Shown: piece after piece, positions 37,832 through 51,961 of the stretch
Layout: every line of letters begins with the position of its first letter
Position numbering within the stretch: the stretch's first letter is position 1
Assembly: GCA_948567375.1 (NCBI GenBank)
Contig: OX419755.1
Coordinates: 59,097,945-59,161,944 of the forward strand
From: Lunularia cruciata
Taxonomy: Eukaryota > Streptophyta > Marchantiopsida > Lunulariales > Lunulariaceae
Reading direction: 5' to 3'
Length of the DNA: 64,000 nt
Position numbers and translations under genes: made by a program
Notes under the pieces: model-generated
What the model was told of the DNA's origin: nothing
Databases searched by the model: none
What the model saw: the letters and a program-made list of their open reading frames with translations, nothing else

Positions 37832-39217
37832 TCTCTCTCTCTCCTCCTTGTCAAGTCAAACCACCTATTTCTGAACATTTGCAAGAGTAGCCTTGTTAAC
37901 TCTATCTATGAATCAGGTAGTAGATCTAGAACTAATACCCTACATTTCTGTCCCCCTTGCTATGCAAATGCCATTCCTATTGTCTCCAAATGTGTCTGAT
38001 GCAATGGCAAGTTGGATCCACACATAGGCCTTTTTCCTACCCAACTTACTTTCCAAAAAATTTGCATGGTCTCTAATGAGCTTGAGTAAAATATGAAATA
38101 ATAGAATCTTTATTCTCATCAATTATTTAAAAATAAATAAACTCCAAAATTTGTGACAACATAAAAAGAAATTCACTTTTCATGCTCATGTAGCTTTGAT
38201 CTCTCCAATACCGCATAGACTTTGCAAAATCCTCTAATTTTAAAAGTAATTTCCTATCATCAATACAAAATTCATCTAAACCACATTCAAATTCCTCCAT
38301 CTACTCATCTACATCCCATAACTCTTTTTTGCTTTCATATCATACTCAAGCTACTCTTCATCAAACCCACCTTGCCAAAATGCCAACTACTCTTGCATAC
38401 ACTTCTTAATCTCATTCATCAACTCCGTGCACAAGCTAATCCAATGCTGATGATGAACACTTTCTACTCAAAGCACCATCATATCAATGCATCACAATAT
38501 TATTTGGAGCATCTACAATCTCTTGGAGTAATACCATTGTCTTTGCCTCCTATGCATCTATAATCTCTCTTGGGACATCAAAGTCTCTACCTCTTGTGCA
38601 TCTACAATCTCTCAAGAGATCAACATCTCTTTCTTTGCAAACTTATCTCCTTGCACCTCCATTCCTACTGCACAGCTCTATCCCACTATGCTAGAACTTT
38701 TCTCTCCAAAATGTTGCTTATGTGTGTGCAATCTCACTTTGACAAGTCATGCTCTATTTTCAAATTATCTCCATTGCTTCTCAAAATTTTGTTACTTCTG
38801 CTCCCTATCATTCAAGCTCAATTTCTCAAATCCTCTATTGAGCAAGCTTGATTGCTTTTTGAAGCTTGTCATGCAAACTCAACCCCTATTTGTTTTATGC
38901 TAATTTCAAGTCTTCTCCATGTCTCCAAACTAGTGAGTTCTTTCATGAGGATTCAAATACATGACAAATTCAAAACTAATCCACATTTTCATGTTAAAAA
39001 ACCGGCTTGATTTATTAAAGTGCTTGATTAGTACAACAGATTGTGATAACAATTTTACAAGAGATATTTATTCCTTGTAAAATTCCATGGGTCACAATTT
39101 TTGGCACACATTAATATGTTACATCTACATGTAAGGACTTGTAAAAATTCTTAGTACCCTTCTCTTTGCTACTCATAAATTTTTTGCATAATATTTGTTA
39201 AATTTTTACATGTAGTG
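37832..39217. other. No feature recognised
   Basis: Several leucine- and histidine-rich frames occur (for example 38222-38563 and 38570-38851, plus). They have the look of CT-rich DNA rather than genes. Confidence 0.3.
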
Positions 39218-39230
39218 CAAAAGCTATAAA

Positions 39231-39576
39231 CAAGAAGAAGGCGACCGCATAGGAAAAATGAAGGATGGGAAGACCCCATCAAGCCGTATAAGGGAGAGAC
39301 AAAAAAGGTAACATGGGGCTAAGCCCCAATAGAGTCTACATGAGAAATCTGCCATATCGCACCTAAGATATCTGAGCTATGCAAGTTGTACGGTCTACAC
39401 ACAATAGGAGCATCCAAAGAAACATCACCTCATGTGATTGCTCTCCTATGGATTGCACCAGCCACTGCCATCTGTAGAGAAATGGACACACATTGTCTAA
39501 AAATATGCTACAAAGTATGAGAGTGAGAGTGGTACCTCCTAACATCTAACATGATAAGCTCTTGTGCACTCCCTTA
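39231..39576. mobile_element. 346-bp insert flanked by 13-bp direct repeats, probable retroposon
   Basis: CAAAAGCTATAAA is found exactly at 39218-39230 and again at 39577-39589, enclosing a block of higher G+C than its surroundings. Repeats of this length are typical of target duplications of LINEs and SINEs, not of LTR elements (5 bp) or most DNA transposons. The insert contains a near-palindrome TGGGGCTAAGCCCCA (about 39314-39328). I see no clear tRNA promoter boxes and no recognisable LINE protein, so the class is open. Confidence 0.55.
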
Positions 39577-39691
39577 CAAAAGCTATAAATGAAATGCCTC
39601 ATTAAGTAAGACTTTATGAAGGTATTAAGTATTCAATGAACTTTTGTAGATCTCAATAGATCTTAGCAACTTTGTATGAGTATCCAAAACA

Positions 39692-42600
39692 ACTAGCTTA
39701 GCTTGCATGCCAAGTAGGTAGCTTTTAGAAGGAGGCTTCTTGAGAAGTTTCCTAATTAACTTGGCTTGCACTCTAAGTAGGCAACTTTTAGGAAATTTCT
39801 TGAAAAGCTTCTCAAGAGCCTTGTATATTTCCCTATAAATACCAAAGCCTAAGCTCATGTTAGGTATTCATAGTTTTACTCATTCAAGTATCCAAATGTG
39901 ATCTTCCACTTTGGTCTTCCATTCTCCTATTTCTCTCCTTGATCTCAATCTTTACATTAATATCAAAGTAGGAATGGGATGGATGGGAATATATGGACCA
40001 CCAAATCTCTTTCCACCAAACCATTGAGATTTTTATAATTTTTTACTACCTAAGCATCATTTCACACAATTCATCATCTCGTGGTAGAATTTTTTGAATA
40101 TGATCACCTTGTCTATTGAACCTTTGGTACTTCTGATTGTAACTTATGGAGAATGGTAGACATGTTGCATCTATGTGTTAATTTAGATAGATTGTAGATA
40201 GCTTGATAGAGGATTATCCATGGCATCGATGTTTGAAGCTATCATTACTATGTAATAACAAATTGAGCACCTTGCTCAATTGTTGGAAGAACAAGACCAT
40301 CAACAATAAGAGCACATAGAGAGAGCTCCATTCTTAGAAGTAGAAGAGCAAATCAAATTTCCAAAACCCAAGGTATTTGAAGGCAATAATCTCTTGGGCA
40401 TAGTGTAGAATTTTTCATTTGTGTTGAATGGTACTTCAAGACTACAAATCTTCAAGATGAATGGAAATAAATTCTCTTAGCTTCAAGCCAATTAGATGGA
40501 ACGGCAAAACTATGGTGGCAGTTCCAAGTGGAGCAAGCTAAATGGTAGTGTGTTGCACCAATCTTGACATGGAAAAAATTCAAGTGTGCAATAATTGGGC
40601 AATTCAAAGCTATAAATGCCACACAATCCATACAAGATATGTTTGTAGAGTTGAAGTAGATTGGTATTGTGAGAAGCTATATCATACAATTCTAGAACAC
40701 CATTATGCAAATTCTATATATATTGGATGGTGAAGCTTTAGATTGATTTATGAGGGGTTTGAAGTCACAAACCAAATTGGAAGTCACTATGCAAGAGCCA
40801 AAACACTTGGAGGAAGCCATGCGATTGGCTGAGCACTTTGATTCCTTGGTTGAGACAACTTGGTCTCAACCTTGATTTTCACAAAATGTACCAACACATT
40901 ATCCATGGATGAGGAGCCACCATCAACGGAGATTGATGTCATCTAATGTAGACCACTTGGCATAATAGATTGAGAAAGATTGCAACAAAATGGTGGTTGT
41001 TTTTATTGTTGTCGAATAAGATATTGTATTGTTGAATGTCCACTCAAGAATGCACAATCTTGACAAATCATCCAAATAGAGTTTGTGGAGCAAAATTATC
41101 AAGGAAACAAGGAACCCCAATAGGAGATTTTGAGCTGGCTATTGGGAACTTGACTACTTCCAATGGGATTGAAGGCTTGGCCTATGCAAGTTTGCTTCAC
41201 TTGCAAGGTATAATATTGGATTGTGGATGTAGGGTTCTGGTTGATTTTAGGAGTTTATAAAATTGCATGTCCATGCAATTAGCAAAGGAATTAAGTGTTC
41301 CTATCATGCTAGTAATAAGAAGTAGATTGATGATGGCGGATGGTAGAAAGTGTTTTGCATTTTATACCTCACATCCTATTGCATTCAAGATCGGGAAAGA
41401 GTATTTAGAGTGTATGAGGTTTGTACTAGCACCGCTTCACTATGATGTCAATCTAGGTCTACCTTAACTTGAATGTCACAAGGTTCAATTTGATAGAACT
41501 GATGATAAGTTCAAGTACAACACCAAGGTAAGAAATTCTTATTAGGTTGTCTTGCACCTTTGAGTTAGACACCTAAGAATAGTCAATCCTAAGATGAAAA
41601 TTTTGTTAAAAAAGCAACCATATAGCAAGCTTTGAAGGAAGATGAGTCCCAAGATGGGAAGTTCATCAATAAAGCAACCCTATAGCAAGCTTTGGAGGAA
41701 GATAGGTCTATTTTTGCAATGTAGATCAAGCCAATTGCGCAAGGAGGATGTAAAGAGGACCAAAAACCTCATCAAGCAAAGGTTGATCAAATAGTCCAAG
41801 AGTTTTCAAATGTGTTTTTTCATTATTTGCTAAAGAGATTACTCTCTAATCATGATATGCCCTTCAAGATAGACTTATTGCCAAGAAGTGCTCTAATGAG
41901 TAGACCAATCTATCGACTCTTACCAAAGGAGTTGGATGAGCTTCAAACAACATTGATGGAGTTGTTGGAGAAGGATTTCATATGACATAATACATCTCTT
42001 TGGGGAGCACCAATACTATTTGTTCCAAAGTAGGATAGAGGACTCTACTTTTATATTGATTATTGTGGCCTCAATAAACAAAAAATGAAGTATGCATATT
42101 CCTTGCTTTGAATTGATGACTTGCTTGATCAATTGAATGGAGCACAATACTTTCCCAAGGTGGACCTCTCAAGTGGCTATTGGAAAACTCTCATTGATAG
42201 AGGGGATGTATAAAAGACTACCTTTTGCACAAGGTATGAGCATTTTGAATGGAGAGTTCAACCTTTTGGGCTCATTAATGCTCTCATAATCTTCATGAAT
42301 CAAATGCATTAAGTATTGGATGGACTATTGAATTGGTACATAGTGGTGTTTTTGGATAATTTATTAATCTATAGCAAGATAGAGGCAAAATATGCAAATC
42401 ATGTGTGAGAAGTCCTATGATGACTACGTCAATAGAAGTTTTATTTCAAGAAGTCAAAGTGTGCTTTTTGGCAAAAAGAAGTTACCTTCTTGGATCACAA
42501 GATCTCATTGGAGTGGATCAAGATGAAAAGAGGAGAAAACTAAAGCAATTATTGATTGGCTTAATCCAAAGGATGTCATAGAAGTGCAAACATTTAATAG

Positions 42601-45117
42601 ATTGGCAAGTTTTTACCGATGGTTCATCCACTATTATGCTCATGTGGCCGCACCATTAATTGACCTCTTGGGGAAGACCTCAAAATTTCACCAAGCATAA
42701 GGAAGCATTCCAAAAGTTAAAACATACGGTGTCTTCAAGATCTATTCTTCAACCATATGATCCTCAACTACCTTGTGTGGTTGATTTTGGTGCTTCTAAC
42801 TTTGCCATTGGAACTATGTTGCAATATGAATTTCTAGATGGATTACGTCCCATTACCTTTGTGTCTTGTCAACTAAATACAAAAAAATGAATTACTCTTC
42901 TCAAGATCAAGAACAACTACAAATGATATATGCCACCCAAGGTATGGAGGTATTATTTCTTGGGAAAACAAGTGATCATGTGAACCAACCACAAACCCTT
43001 GTTGCAAACATTACATTTGGAACACATGAAGAGTCAACATTATTGATGGGAGAAACAACTACCATTATTTGGCATCACACTTGAGTACAAACCCGGTCAA
43101 CTCCATGTCATCCCCGATGTCCTATCACAAATGACTTGATTTGAAGTCTCTTCCACTCATCATGGTGGCAATTATGACAATGTCAATCAACTCCAAAATC
43201 CAAATTGATTTTAAGATTGCTTTACAACAAAATCCCTTCTTTCAAATAATACAAGGTCATCTTGTAGCATGCATCAAGGAGTATAACACCTTCTCCTTCA
43301 TGGAAGGCCTTCTATTTTATGAGAACCAAATCTATGTTCCAACCAAGGATAATCTCTAACTTGTGCACCTTCAAGAAGCCCATGACTTACCAATTGCTAG
43401 TCACATGGGTGTAGACAAGACCTTGTGTACCCTCCAACACCAATGGTGGTGGCCCAACATAGCATACTTACCAATTGCTGGTTACATGGGTGTAGACAAG
43501 ACCTTGTGTACCCTCCAACACCAATGGTGGTGGCCCAACATAGCATGAGATATTTGAGAGTTTGTTTGATCTTGTGGGAGCTACCAATGCAACAAGGTCA
43601 ACAACCAAAAACCAAGTGGACTCCTTCAACCACTCCTATGTCATCTGGTCAATGAGAACATGTGAGATTAGACCTCATCACATCCTTGCCCAAGACAAAA
43701 AAGGTTACATAATAGTCATGGTGTTTGTGGATAAACTTAGTAAGCAAATCGATTTGGCACAACATTTGATACCATGGATGCTCCAACATTGGCACAAATC
43801 TACTTCAACAATATCTTCAAGCATCATGGGATACCTCGTGTACTCATTTTTTATTGTGATCCTTGATCCACTAGAAAATTTTGGCAAGCACTCTTCCAAA
43901 TACTTAGCACTAATCTTACTTTGTCCATGGTCTATCATCCTTAATTTGATGGACAAACTAAACATGGAAATTGCACCTTGGAAGATATTCTTTTTACCTT
44001 CATCAATGTTCACCATACCAATTGGGATGAATGTCTTGTAGTTGTTGAGTTTGTATATAATAATTCCCAATATGCAAGCACCGGATTCTCTCCTTTCTTC
44101 CTTATTTTTGGTCAAGATCCACTTGTAATAGATTCCCTTCTTTCTCCTCCTCCATCTCATGTCCCTCATACTTCCACCTTCTTGACCACCATATACCAAT
44201 CCTTTCAACAAGCCAAATTTCATCTCCTTGTTGCTTAGAATTGTCAAAAATAATATGCGGATCACCATCATTGTGATCTTACCTTTCAACTTTATGATAA
44301 GGTCATGCTCTTGTTGAATAACTTACCCTTCTCACTTGACACCCAAGTCCATAAACTTGCTCTTAACTGGATAGGGTCCTTTGATGTCACCCAAATCATT
44401 TCTCTTATTGCTTATCAACTTGCTTTGCCTTGCCATATAGGAATCCACCTTGTCTTTCATGTTTCAAGTTGAAACCTTTTGTTTTTAATCCATCTTCTTT
44501 TTCCTGTTGCATCCAACCTCCTCCTCCCATCCCTATCAACAATCATGAGGATTATAAAGTTGATTGCATCCTTGCTCATCACCACATTCAACAAGTTACC
44601 AATAACATATATAGTATAAAGTCCTCTAGAAAGTGTATTCCCTCATGATACCACTTGGGAACCTCTTTCTCATCTCCAAAATGCACAAATGGTTATCCAA
44701 GAGTTTGAAGCTTCCGTGGTGATGAGGACATTACCAACCAGTAGTGGGGAAATATGTTACAATATGGAGCTTACTTATGAGCTAGTCAAGACTAAAAAAG
44801 TAAAAAATAGTCCAGATTAGCTGAAAATATTCTAAAAGCATCTATGAAGCTACTTGGCACCTTCCAAGTGTTGGGTAATGTGATGCCAATGAGGAATCTT
44901 CTTGGGAAACTTCTTGGCTAGCATAGCTTGCATGCCAAGTAGGTGGCTTCTAGAATGAAGCTTATTGGAAAGCTTCTTGGTTAGCTTAGGTTGCATGCCA
45001 AGTAGGCGGTTTCTAGAAGGAAACTTCTTGAGAAGCTTTCTGATTAACTTGACTTGCACTCCAAGAAAGCGGCTTTTAGGAAGCTTCTTGAAAAGCTTCT
45101 CAAGAACTTTGTATATT
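39692..45117 (+). mobile_element. Chromovirus copy 2
   Basis: It is collinear with copy 1 (20593-26431) from the 5' LTR remnant (about 39692-39956) to a 3' LTR that starts TGTTACAATATGG at 44755. Gag lies at about 40080-41200, protease at 41267-41467, reverse transcriptase at about 41900-42380, RNase H at 42660-43130, integrase at 43360-44240 and a chromodomain-like end at about 44540-44730. Both outer ends are incomplete. It is broken at many places, and it lacks the reverse RNase H insert that copy 1 carries. Confidence 0.75.
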
Positions 45118-47590
45118 TTAAACCGTGAAGAATGCATATCCTTTGCATCAAATTGATGACTTGTTTGATCAATTGAGTACAACATGATACTTCTCCAAGT
45201 CAAATCTTTCAAGTAGCTATTGGCAGATTTCCTTTGATATAGATGTGCAAAGGACTATCTTTTGCACAAGGTATGGGAATCTTGAATGAAGAGTTTTACC
45301 TTTTGGGCTTGTTAATGCTTTGGTAGTTCTCCTAGATCAATTGCATGAGTGTTGGATGGGCTATTAGATTGATATATAGTGGCATTCTTGGATGATATTT
45401 TAATCTATAGTAAGATGGAAGTAGAACAAAAGAGTCACATATAAGAAGTCCTAAGATCATGTTTCCAGTGGAAGTTTTATTACAAGAGGTCAAATTGTAC
45501 CTTTTAGTAGAAAGAAGTTACCTTCTTGGGTCATAAGGTCCTATCAAAGGAGATCAAGATTGAAAAACACAAAATCAAGGCTATTATCAATTGTCCTACT
45601 CCTAAGGATGTCATGAAAGTGTGGGCATGTAATGGATTGGCAAGATTTTACTAATGGTTCATCCACTATTATGTTATATCATTGCATCATTGTCTTCACA
45701 ACTCATCTTTCAACCATACAATCCTCAACTACCTTGTGTGGTTGATTTTGATGCTTTCAACTTTGGCATTGAAGTTGTGTTGTAGCAAGAATTCCCAAAT
45801 AGATTACACCCCATTTCCTTTGTCTCTCACCAGCTAAACACCATAGAAAGAATAACTTTGCTTGGGATCAAGAAATATTGGAAATGGTTTATGCCACAAA
45901 GTTATGGAGATATTATCTCTTGGTGAAACATGTAATCATGAGAACCAATCACAAACCTTTATTGCAGACCTTGCATTTGGTGCATATGAAGAGTAAGCAT
46001 CATCAATGGGACAAAAAACTATAGTTATTTGACATCAAGCTTGAGTACAAACTTGACAAGGTCCATGTCGTCCTTGATGCCCATCACAATAGCCTTATTT
46101 GAATACTACTCATAAATCTCTCATAATAACAACAATCATGATATTATCAAGTGATTCAAAAGTTCAAATCAAGTTTAGGACCGCTTTACAACAAGACTCC
46201 TTCTTTCAATTGGTACAAGGTCATCTTGTAACATATGATAAGGAATATAACATTTTCTCCTTCAAAGAGAATCTTTTTTAAAGCCAAATTGATGTTCCAA
46301 TAAAGGGTGATCTATGACTTGTATGGCTTCAAGAAGCCCATGACATACAACTTGTTGGTCATGTAGGTGTAGACAAGAATTTGGGTACCTTATAATGTCA
46401 ATGGTGATGGTCCAACATTGCATGAGAGGTTCAAGAGTTTGTATAATCTTGTGAGAGCTACCAACATAACAAAGCTAGTAACCAAAAGTTGGGTAGACTC
46501 CTTCAACCACTACCAATTCTATCTATTCATTGGAAACATGTAAACTTAGACCTCTTCACATCCTTTCCAAAGATAGACCATTTTCATATAGATATCTTAG
46601 TGTTTGTTGATAAGCTCAACAAGCTGATTTATTTGGCACCTACTATGGATACAATTATTGGTCCAAAATTGGCCTTGATCTACTTTGATACCATCTTCAA
46701 ACATCATGTGATGCCAATGATTCTCATCTTTGATCAAGATCCTTGCTTTATTGGTAAATTTTGGCAAGCATTTTTTTAACTCCTTGGTACCAAGCTTGCA
46801 TTGTCTATAGCTTGTCATCCTTAAATTGATGAAAAAACAAAAGGAGCAAACTATACTTTGGAAGAGATGTTATGTGCCTTTGTCAACATTCATAACATTG
46901 ATAATGATACTTATATTGCAATTGTAGAGTTTTTCTACAATAATTCAAAGTACACAAGTACCAACTTTTCTCCCTTCTTCCTTAATTATGGGCAAGATCA
47001 ACTTATTCCTAAGTTCTCTTCTTGCTCCTTTGCCATCTTAGGCACACATACTTCCACCTTTTTTTCATGCTATATAAATCCCTACACTGAGCCAAGTCTC
47101 GTCTTCTTATTGCCTAAAATTGGCAAAGGCAATATGTTGATAACCATCATTCCAATCTCAACTTTCAGCCAGGTGATTAGGTCATGCTTTCTTCCAATAC
47201 CCTTCCTCTCCCACTTGATATCTGATACTTAAACTTGCTCCCAATTGGAAAAGTCCATTTGAGATTACATAGATCATTTCTCCTATTGTCTACTGACTTG
47301 CTCTCTTTAGTAATATATAGATCTATCCTATCTTTCATGTCTCAAAATTAAAACCCTTTATTTCTAACCAATCTTCATTTGTCACTCTTGTCCAACCCCC
47401 TCTTCTTCCCACCCTTATCAAAAATCTTGAATATGAAGTTGATTGTACCCTTGCATGCCATAACATCCAACATGGCCACCAACAACATACTAAATATAAA
47501 GTCCTTTGGAAAACATATCCCCTTCACTATGTCACATGGGAGCCTCTTTCTCATCTCCACAATGCATATACAACCTTATCAATAAGTGTG
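45118..47590 (+). mobile_element. Chromovirus copy 3, 3' part only
   Basis: Sequence related to reverse transcriptase begins directly where the 3' LTR of copy 2 stops, near 45118. It runs through RNase H (about 45700-46100), integrase (46489-46779 carries VDKLNKLIYLAPTMD and ILIFDQDPC) and the chromodomain-like end, finishing near 47590. It is more diverged from copy 1 than copy 2 is. No LTR of its own is visible. It is a fossil fragment. Confidence 0.7.
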
Positions 47591-48875
47591 GATTTGGGTT
47601 ACAAGAAACTTGCTTTCTTCCATTGTGAGTACAATAAATGATTGTTATCTCTAGAAAATATCAATGTCAACCTCTATATTAATAGGGATAAAGATTAATG
47701 GAGAAAGGTATTAATAACTAAAGGTCTCATTCATTGGCTCCTTGCAATGTATCAACAAAAAATATCCCTTTTCTAATGGAGCATTCTTAATAACAATGTT
47801 TAGAATGTTCAACAACAAACACAATCAAACAAACTTAGCATACATAAGATAAAAAAGAACTTCAAGAAAATGAAGAGCTTCCACAAGAGATTGATTTATC
47901 CAATGCAACCCACTAGTCAAAGTGAGATGGTATGGTTATATTTGGGTAAAAGATGCTTCTATTAGTGATAATTGGGATATGGCATTGCACATTCTACAAA
48001 CAACATAACCCATATGAGATAAACTCAATCAATTGCACAAGCTCCATATACTAAACAGCAATTATATCAAGAAAATAATATTGCACAATAAAACCAATCA
48101 GGTAGCTTACATAGGGTATCATTAGTTTTAGTAGGATTTCAACCTAAAAATATACATAATTTGAAGATGGTTTGATTTGGAATTATACTTGGAAGAGTTT
48201 TTAAGGATGTGATAGTTTTAAAAATGTTATGTAAGATGCGATTTGTAAAGGTATTAGGTTTTTTATTCCACCAATACAAGACATATTTCACAAGAGCTAA
48301 AAGAAGGAAATAACTTATGTTTTGGACTCTCAATATTGTACTTCTCATAATTACATAATATTACATAAATTAAATAAATATTTATTTATATTCTTGTATC
48401 ATGATATCATTGTATGATTATCTTTTCTTAATTATAATGATGTTTACATTGATTGGCACAACAAAAATCCAATTAATAAAAAAGAAATCCTAATCTTCCA
48501 ATATGTTTCACCTTAAATACAAAATACTCGATGAATATGTTTGATAAAGGTAAATTTTGAGCAAGCTATTAAGTAGAATATAAAAATAATTTGGAGTAAG
48601 AATTGTGATGGAATAAAATTATAAATTTTTTATTTTTTTTCATTTTAGTAACATCTTCATAAAATTCCCATTTAAATGGTTATGATAACACTATAGAGCT
48701 CTTTGGATTTTGTATCTAATGTGTTCTATTCTAAAAATAGAGCAAAAATCTAAAAATAACATTGATTGGAAAAAAGATAATTATTCTTTCTATTATATAC
48801 ATTGTCATATAACTATGGAGTCCAATATAATAAGATTCTAATTTTATTAAAAATACTAGAAAATTATTTTGAAGT
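47591..48875. other. AT-rich DNA, no feature recognised
   Basis: Only short frames are present. The stretch ends at the target duplication of the solo LTR at 48876. Confidence 0.35.
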
Positions 48876-49438
48876 TGTCACGCCATTTGTAGCTTTGCAT
48901 CTAGATTGCTCGAACACTAGAGTAGCAGTGATAGTAATTAGAGGTATTTTGGCAATTACTCGTAGATTACTTGCCGTCGGTCAGATTTCATGTTTTCATA
49001 CTGATTTTGTACTGACTACATGGTGCGGCACACCTTCACTTGCACCATTCACACCATTGGGTGTGCCATTAGCAGGACCATTGGTGTGAGACTTAGGTCA
49101 AATCCAAGAGTTTAGCCTAGAAGTCCAGCTCTAGAGAGCTCACTTTCTTATTTGTTGAGCCTTCGAGTTCCTTGCTTTAGTGGACAGAAAGCCGATGAGC
49201 ATCACTTGGAGTCTCTTAGCTATAATGGGTGTGGTTTAACTATAATCAGTGCACACTTGTTGGCAAATCATTGAGTGATAGATCAAGTATGATATGATTG
49301 AGTGCGATTCGAGTTGTGTAACCAAACTGATTATTGTGGCACTTTAAAGTCCATATATGACTTATGTGTGAGTTGTGCTTCTATAATGTGTGATGTTGAC
49401 AACTATGTATGTTGTGTAGCAATGTATATATGCACAAC
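48876..49438 (+). mobile_element. Solo LTR of the PHD gypsy family
   Basis: 563 bp beginning TGTCACGCC, a common start of plant gypsy LTRs. It is flanked by the 5-bp duplication GAAGT (48871-48875 and 49439-49443). It matches 3855-4388 in reverse orientation. No internal coding region is present. Confidence 0.82.
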
Positions 49439-49443
49439 GAAGT

Positions 49444-51696
49444 TAAAATCTATAAATTGTAATAATAATATTTATTTTGCAAAACCTTATAAGAAAATTC
49501 ATCTAGTATTTCAGTAATTATGACCAACATTTTGCATCAAATGGACTAACCTTATACAATGTACAAATTGTAATATAACTAATCTACAAGTTTGAAGGAA
49601 GTTAAAATGTTATTAATTTTTTATGTGATCTAGTATTTTCCAATTTTGGAATCCAAAATGGTAAGACTTAAGAATCAAAGCCTAAAATGCTTCATTTTAG
49701 CTTTGATTGCTTTGTCTTGTATTAGTTCATCCATAAATTTGATCCTTGCATCCATAGAAGGATTCCAAAAAATTCCTTAACTATTTTCATCTACTTCCAA
49801 CCAAGTAAGCCCTTAATACCACCTTGTTAATGAACTTCTCCAAGTAACAAGAAACAAGAAATTAATTATTCATGTAATGATATTATAATAACTTTTATAC
49901 ACTTATACAAAGGAAATTAAATCTTAATTTAAAGGCTTTTTAAATCTTATATAGACTCAAGGTGGTATATTTAGCTATATTAATGGGTTAATAGTATCAA
50001 AACTATATATCTCTACATATAGGAACCAAAAAACTTATATTTCACTTATAAAATCTTGTCTATATGATATTTGAAAAATGGTTGTCTTGAATACTAAAAA
50101 ATTTGATTATAATTAAAATTTTAGATATACAACCAGAATTAAAATATATATCAAGACTTTATACTATTACATTACAACAAACATAAATAAGAGGATTAAA
50201 GAGCATGAGATAAAGTGTTGTACTAATAACCATCATCATTAAGTATGTAATGAAGCTAAAATTAACAATATTAGTAGAATGTTAGATATGTATAACATTT
50301 TGAATAATTAATAGCCCAGTTAAACTATGTTTGTATTGATGTCCACATAAATTTATAAATATGTAGTTATATTTACTATCACTTAAAAAACTTAACTTTA
50401 GCTTCAATTAACCTTGCTAAGTCTCACAACCCTTAAGAAAGCTTGTTGAGGATAATTTATAGTTAGTTATCATTATTTAGTGTATTTAAGCTTCAATTAG
50501 CTTTGCTTGCATTGTGAATTCTTAGCTGAGCAAAGGTACACTCCTAAATTTCAGGGCAAAGTTGGACAATGATAGTTATACTCTCATGAATAGTTAGGTA
50601 TATAGATCTCATGTAACAAGATATGATCATAAATGGATACGAGCAAATTTAAGAAGGAAATTATAGGGTTAAAAATTAAAGGAAGGAGAATAAAAGAGAT
50701 ATTTTATTAGAATTAACCCCATATAGATATAACTATAGCTTTTCTTGCTAAAAGCTAAAATAGATGTATGTAACCTCAAAAATTACTTATTTGTTCTTTT
50801 AGCATCCACTCACTTTACAAAGGTCTTTTAATATGGATGTACGGAGACATGGTTTACTCTTTGTTTTTCTAATTTTGCAATTATATAGTGAGATATGAAT
50901 ACAAAATTAAACACATGCATGGGAGACTACATAAGAGTTTACCGCACTATATGATAGAATATTGTTTTCAATTTTCAATTTCCTTACTCAAACATTTGAT
51001 ATACATTATTCCATAGGGGATAGGTTGTTGCAAACCAGAACAGGGTAATCGGATGATATTTGTTCCGATGATTTATATAAGTCATATGTAGGTCTATATG
51101 ACTTATATAGTTTGACACCTTAAATACGATAGGATAAACCACCTTTAGTGTTATGTTCCAAGGCTTAGTCCTAATTACTAGAATGGGTTTTACGTGTGCG
51201 ACCGGATGGGTCTTTGCTTAGTTATACTATATTTATCTGTAATGACTAAAAATGATGTAGTAATAATAAATATTTCATTCTGGATTATGTTTGTTTTTGT
51301 TCATATTTCCGTATGATAGACATACCTTTCTTCTTTTCTATTCATCTAAAATAAGGCGGGCATTAAATATTTATATTTAATTTCCTGAACTACATAAGAA
51401 TGCAAGAAACTAACCCAAGTTAATATAAGGCTTTGGAACTTAAGTAGTTTATTGTTCTATAGATATAGATAGACAATAGTATATTTAACTATATCTTCAG
51501 AAAATTAGGATGGAAGAGGCCATTCAAATCAAATAAAAGTAGAATGCATTATATTTATTACAATTCGAAAGGCACATAAGTAAACTCGCAATCTCTTATC
51601 TCATAAGAGCTTTTGAATAGTTCCTTCCAAATATGAACTTTAGTGCTTTTAGTTTCGCTAAACATAACATATGAAGTTACGCGTCATGTTCTTCGA
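49444..51696. other. AT-rich intergenic DNA left of the gene island
   Basis: No gene, RNA or terminal repeat was recognised. G+C rises only near 51650, where the eL28 promoter begins. Confidence 0.4.
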
Positions 51697-51961
51697 GATT
51701 ATAATCAAGTAAACTGGCAGAATTAGAATCTCTAGAATCATGCGGGGGTATTTTTCAGTAGCGGCAAATCTGAGCCTTGCATTCCAAAAGCATCCACGGT
51801 TCAGATCCACGGCATAGTAGCCTGTTAGGGTTTGGCAAAGACTCGCGCGGAGTGTCATGGTTTTTCCCAGCTCTGTGCTCCTGCCTCTCTCTTTCTCCTC
51901 CCCCCTTCTCGTTCGTTACCCGCAACGAACTTTCGAGTCCAAACCTTAGGGTTTCAATTCG
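51697..51961 (+). promoter_or_regulatory. eL28 promoter and non-coding first exon with telo-box
   Basis: The telo-box TTAGGGTTT at 51825-51833 lies in a 22-bp block (51816-51837) that is identical, inverted, to the eL39 promoter. Other shared parts are ATCTGAGCCTT, ATCCACGG and the pyrimidine tract CTCTCTCTTTCTC (51885-51897). The latter is the likely transcription start region and resembles the pyrimidine-rich starts of ribosomal protein mRNAs. The exon ends at a GTAAGT donor (51962). Telo-boxes are established control elements of plant ribosomal protein genes. Confidence 0.75.
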
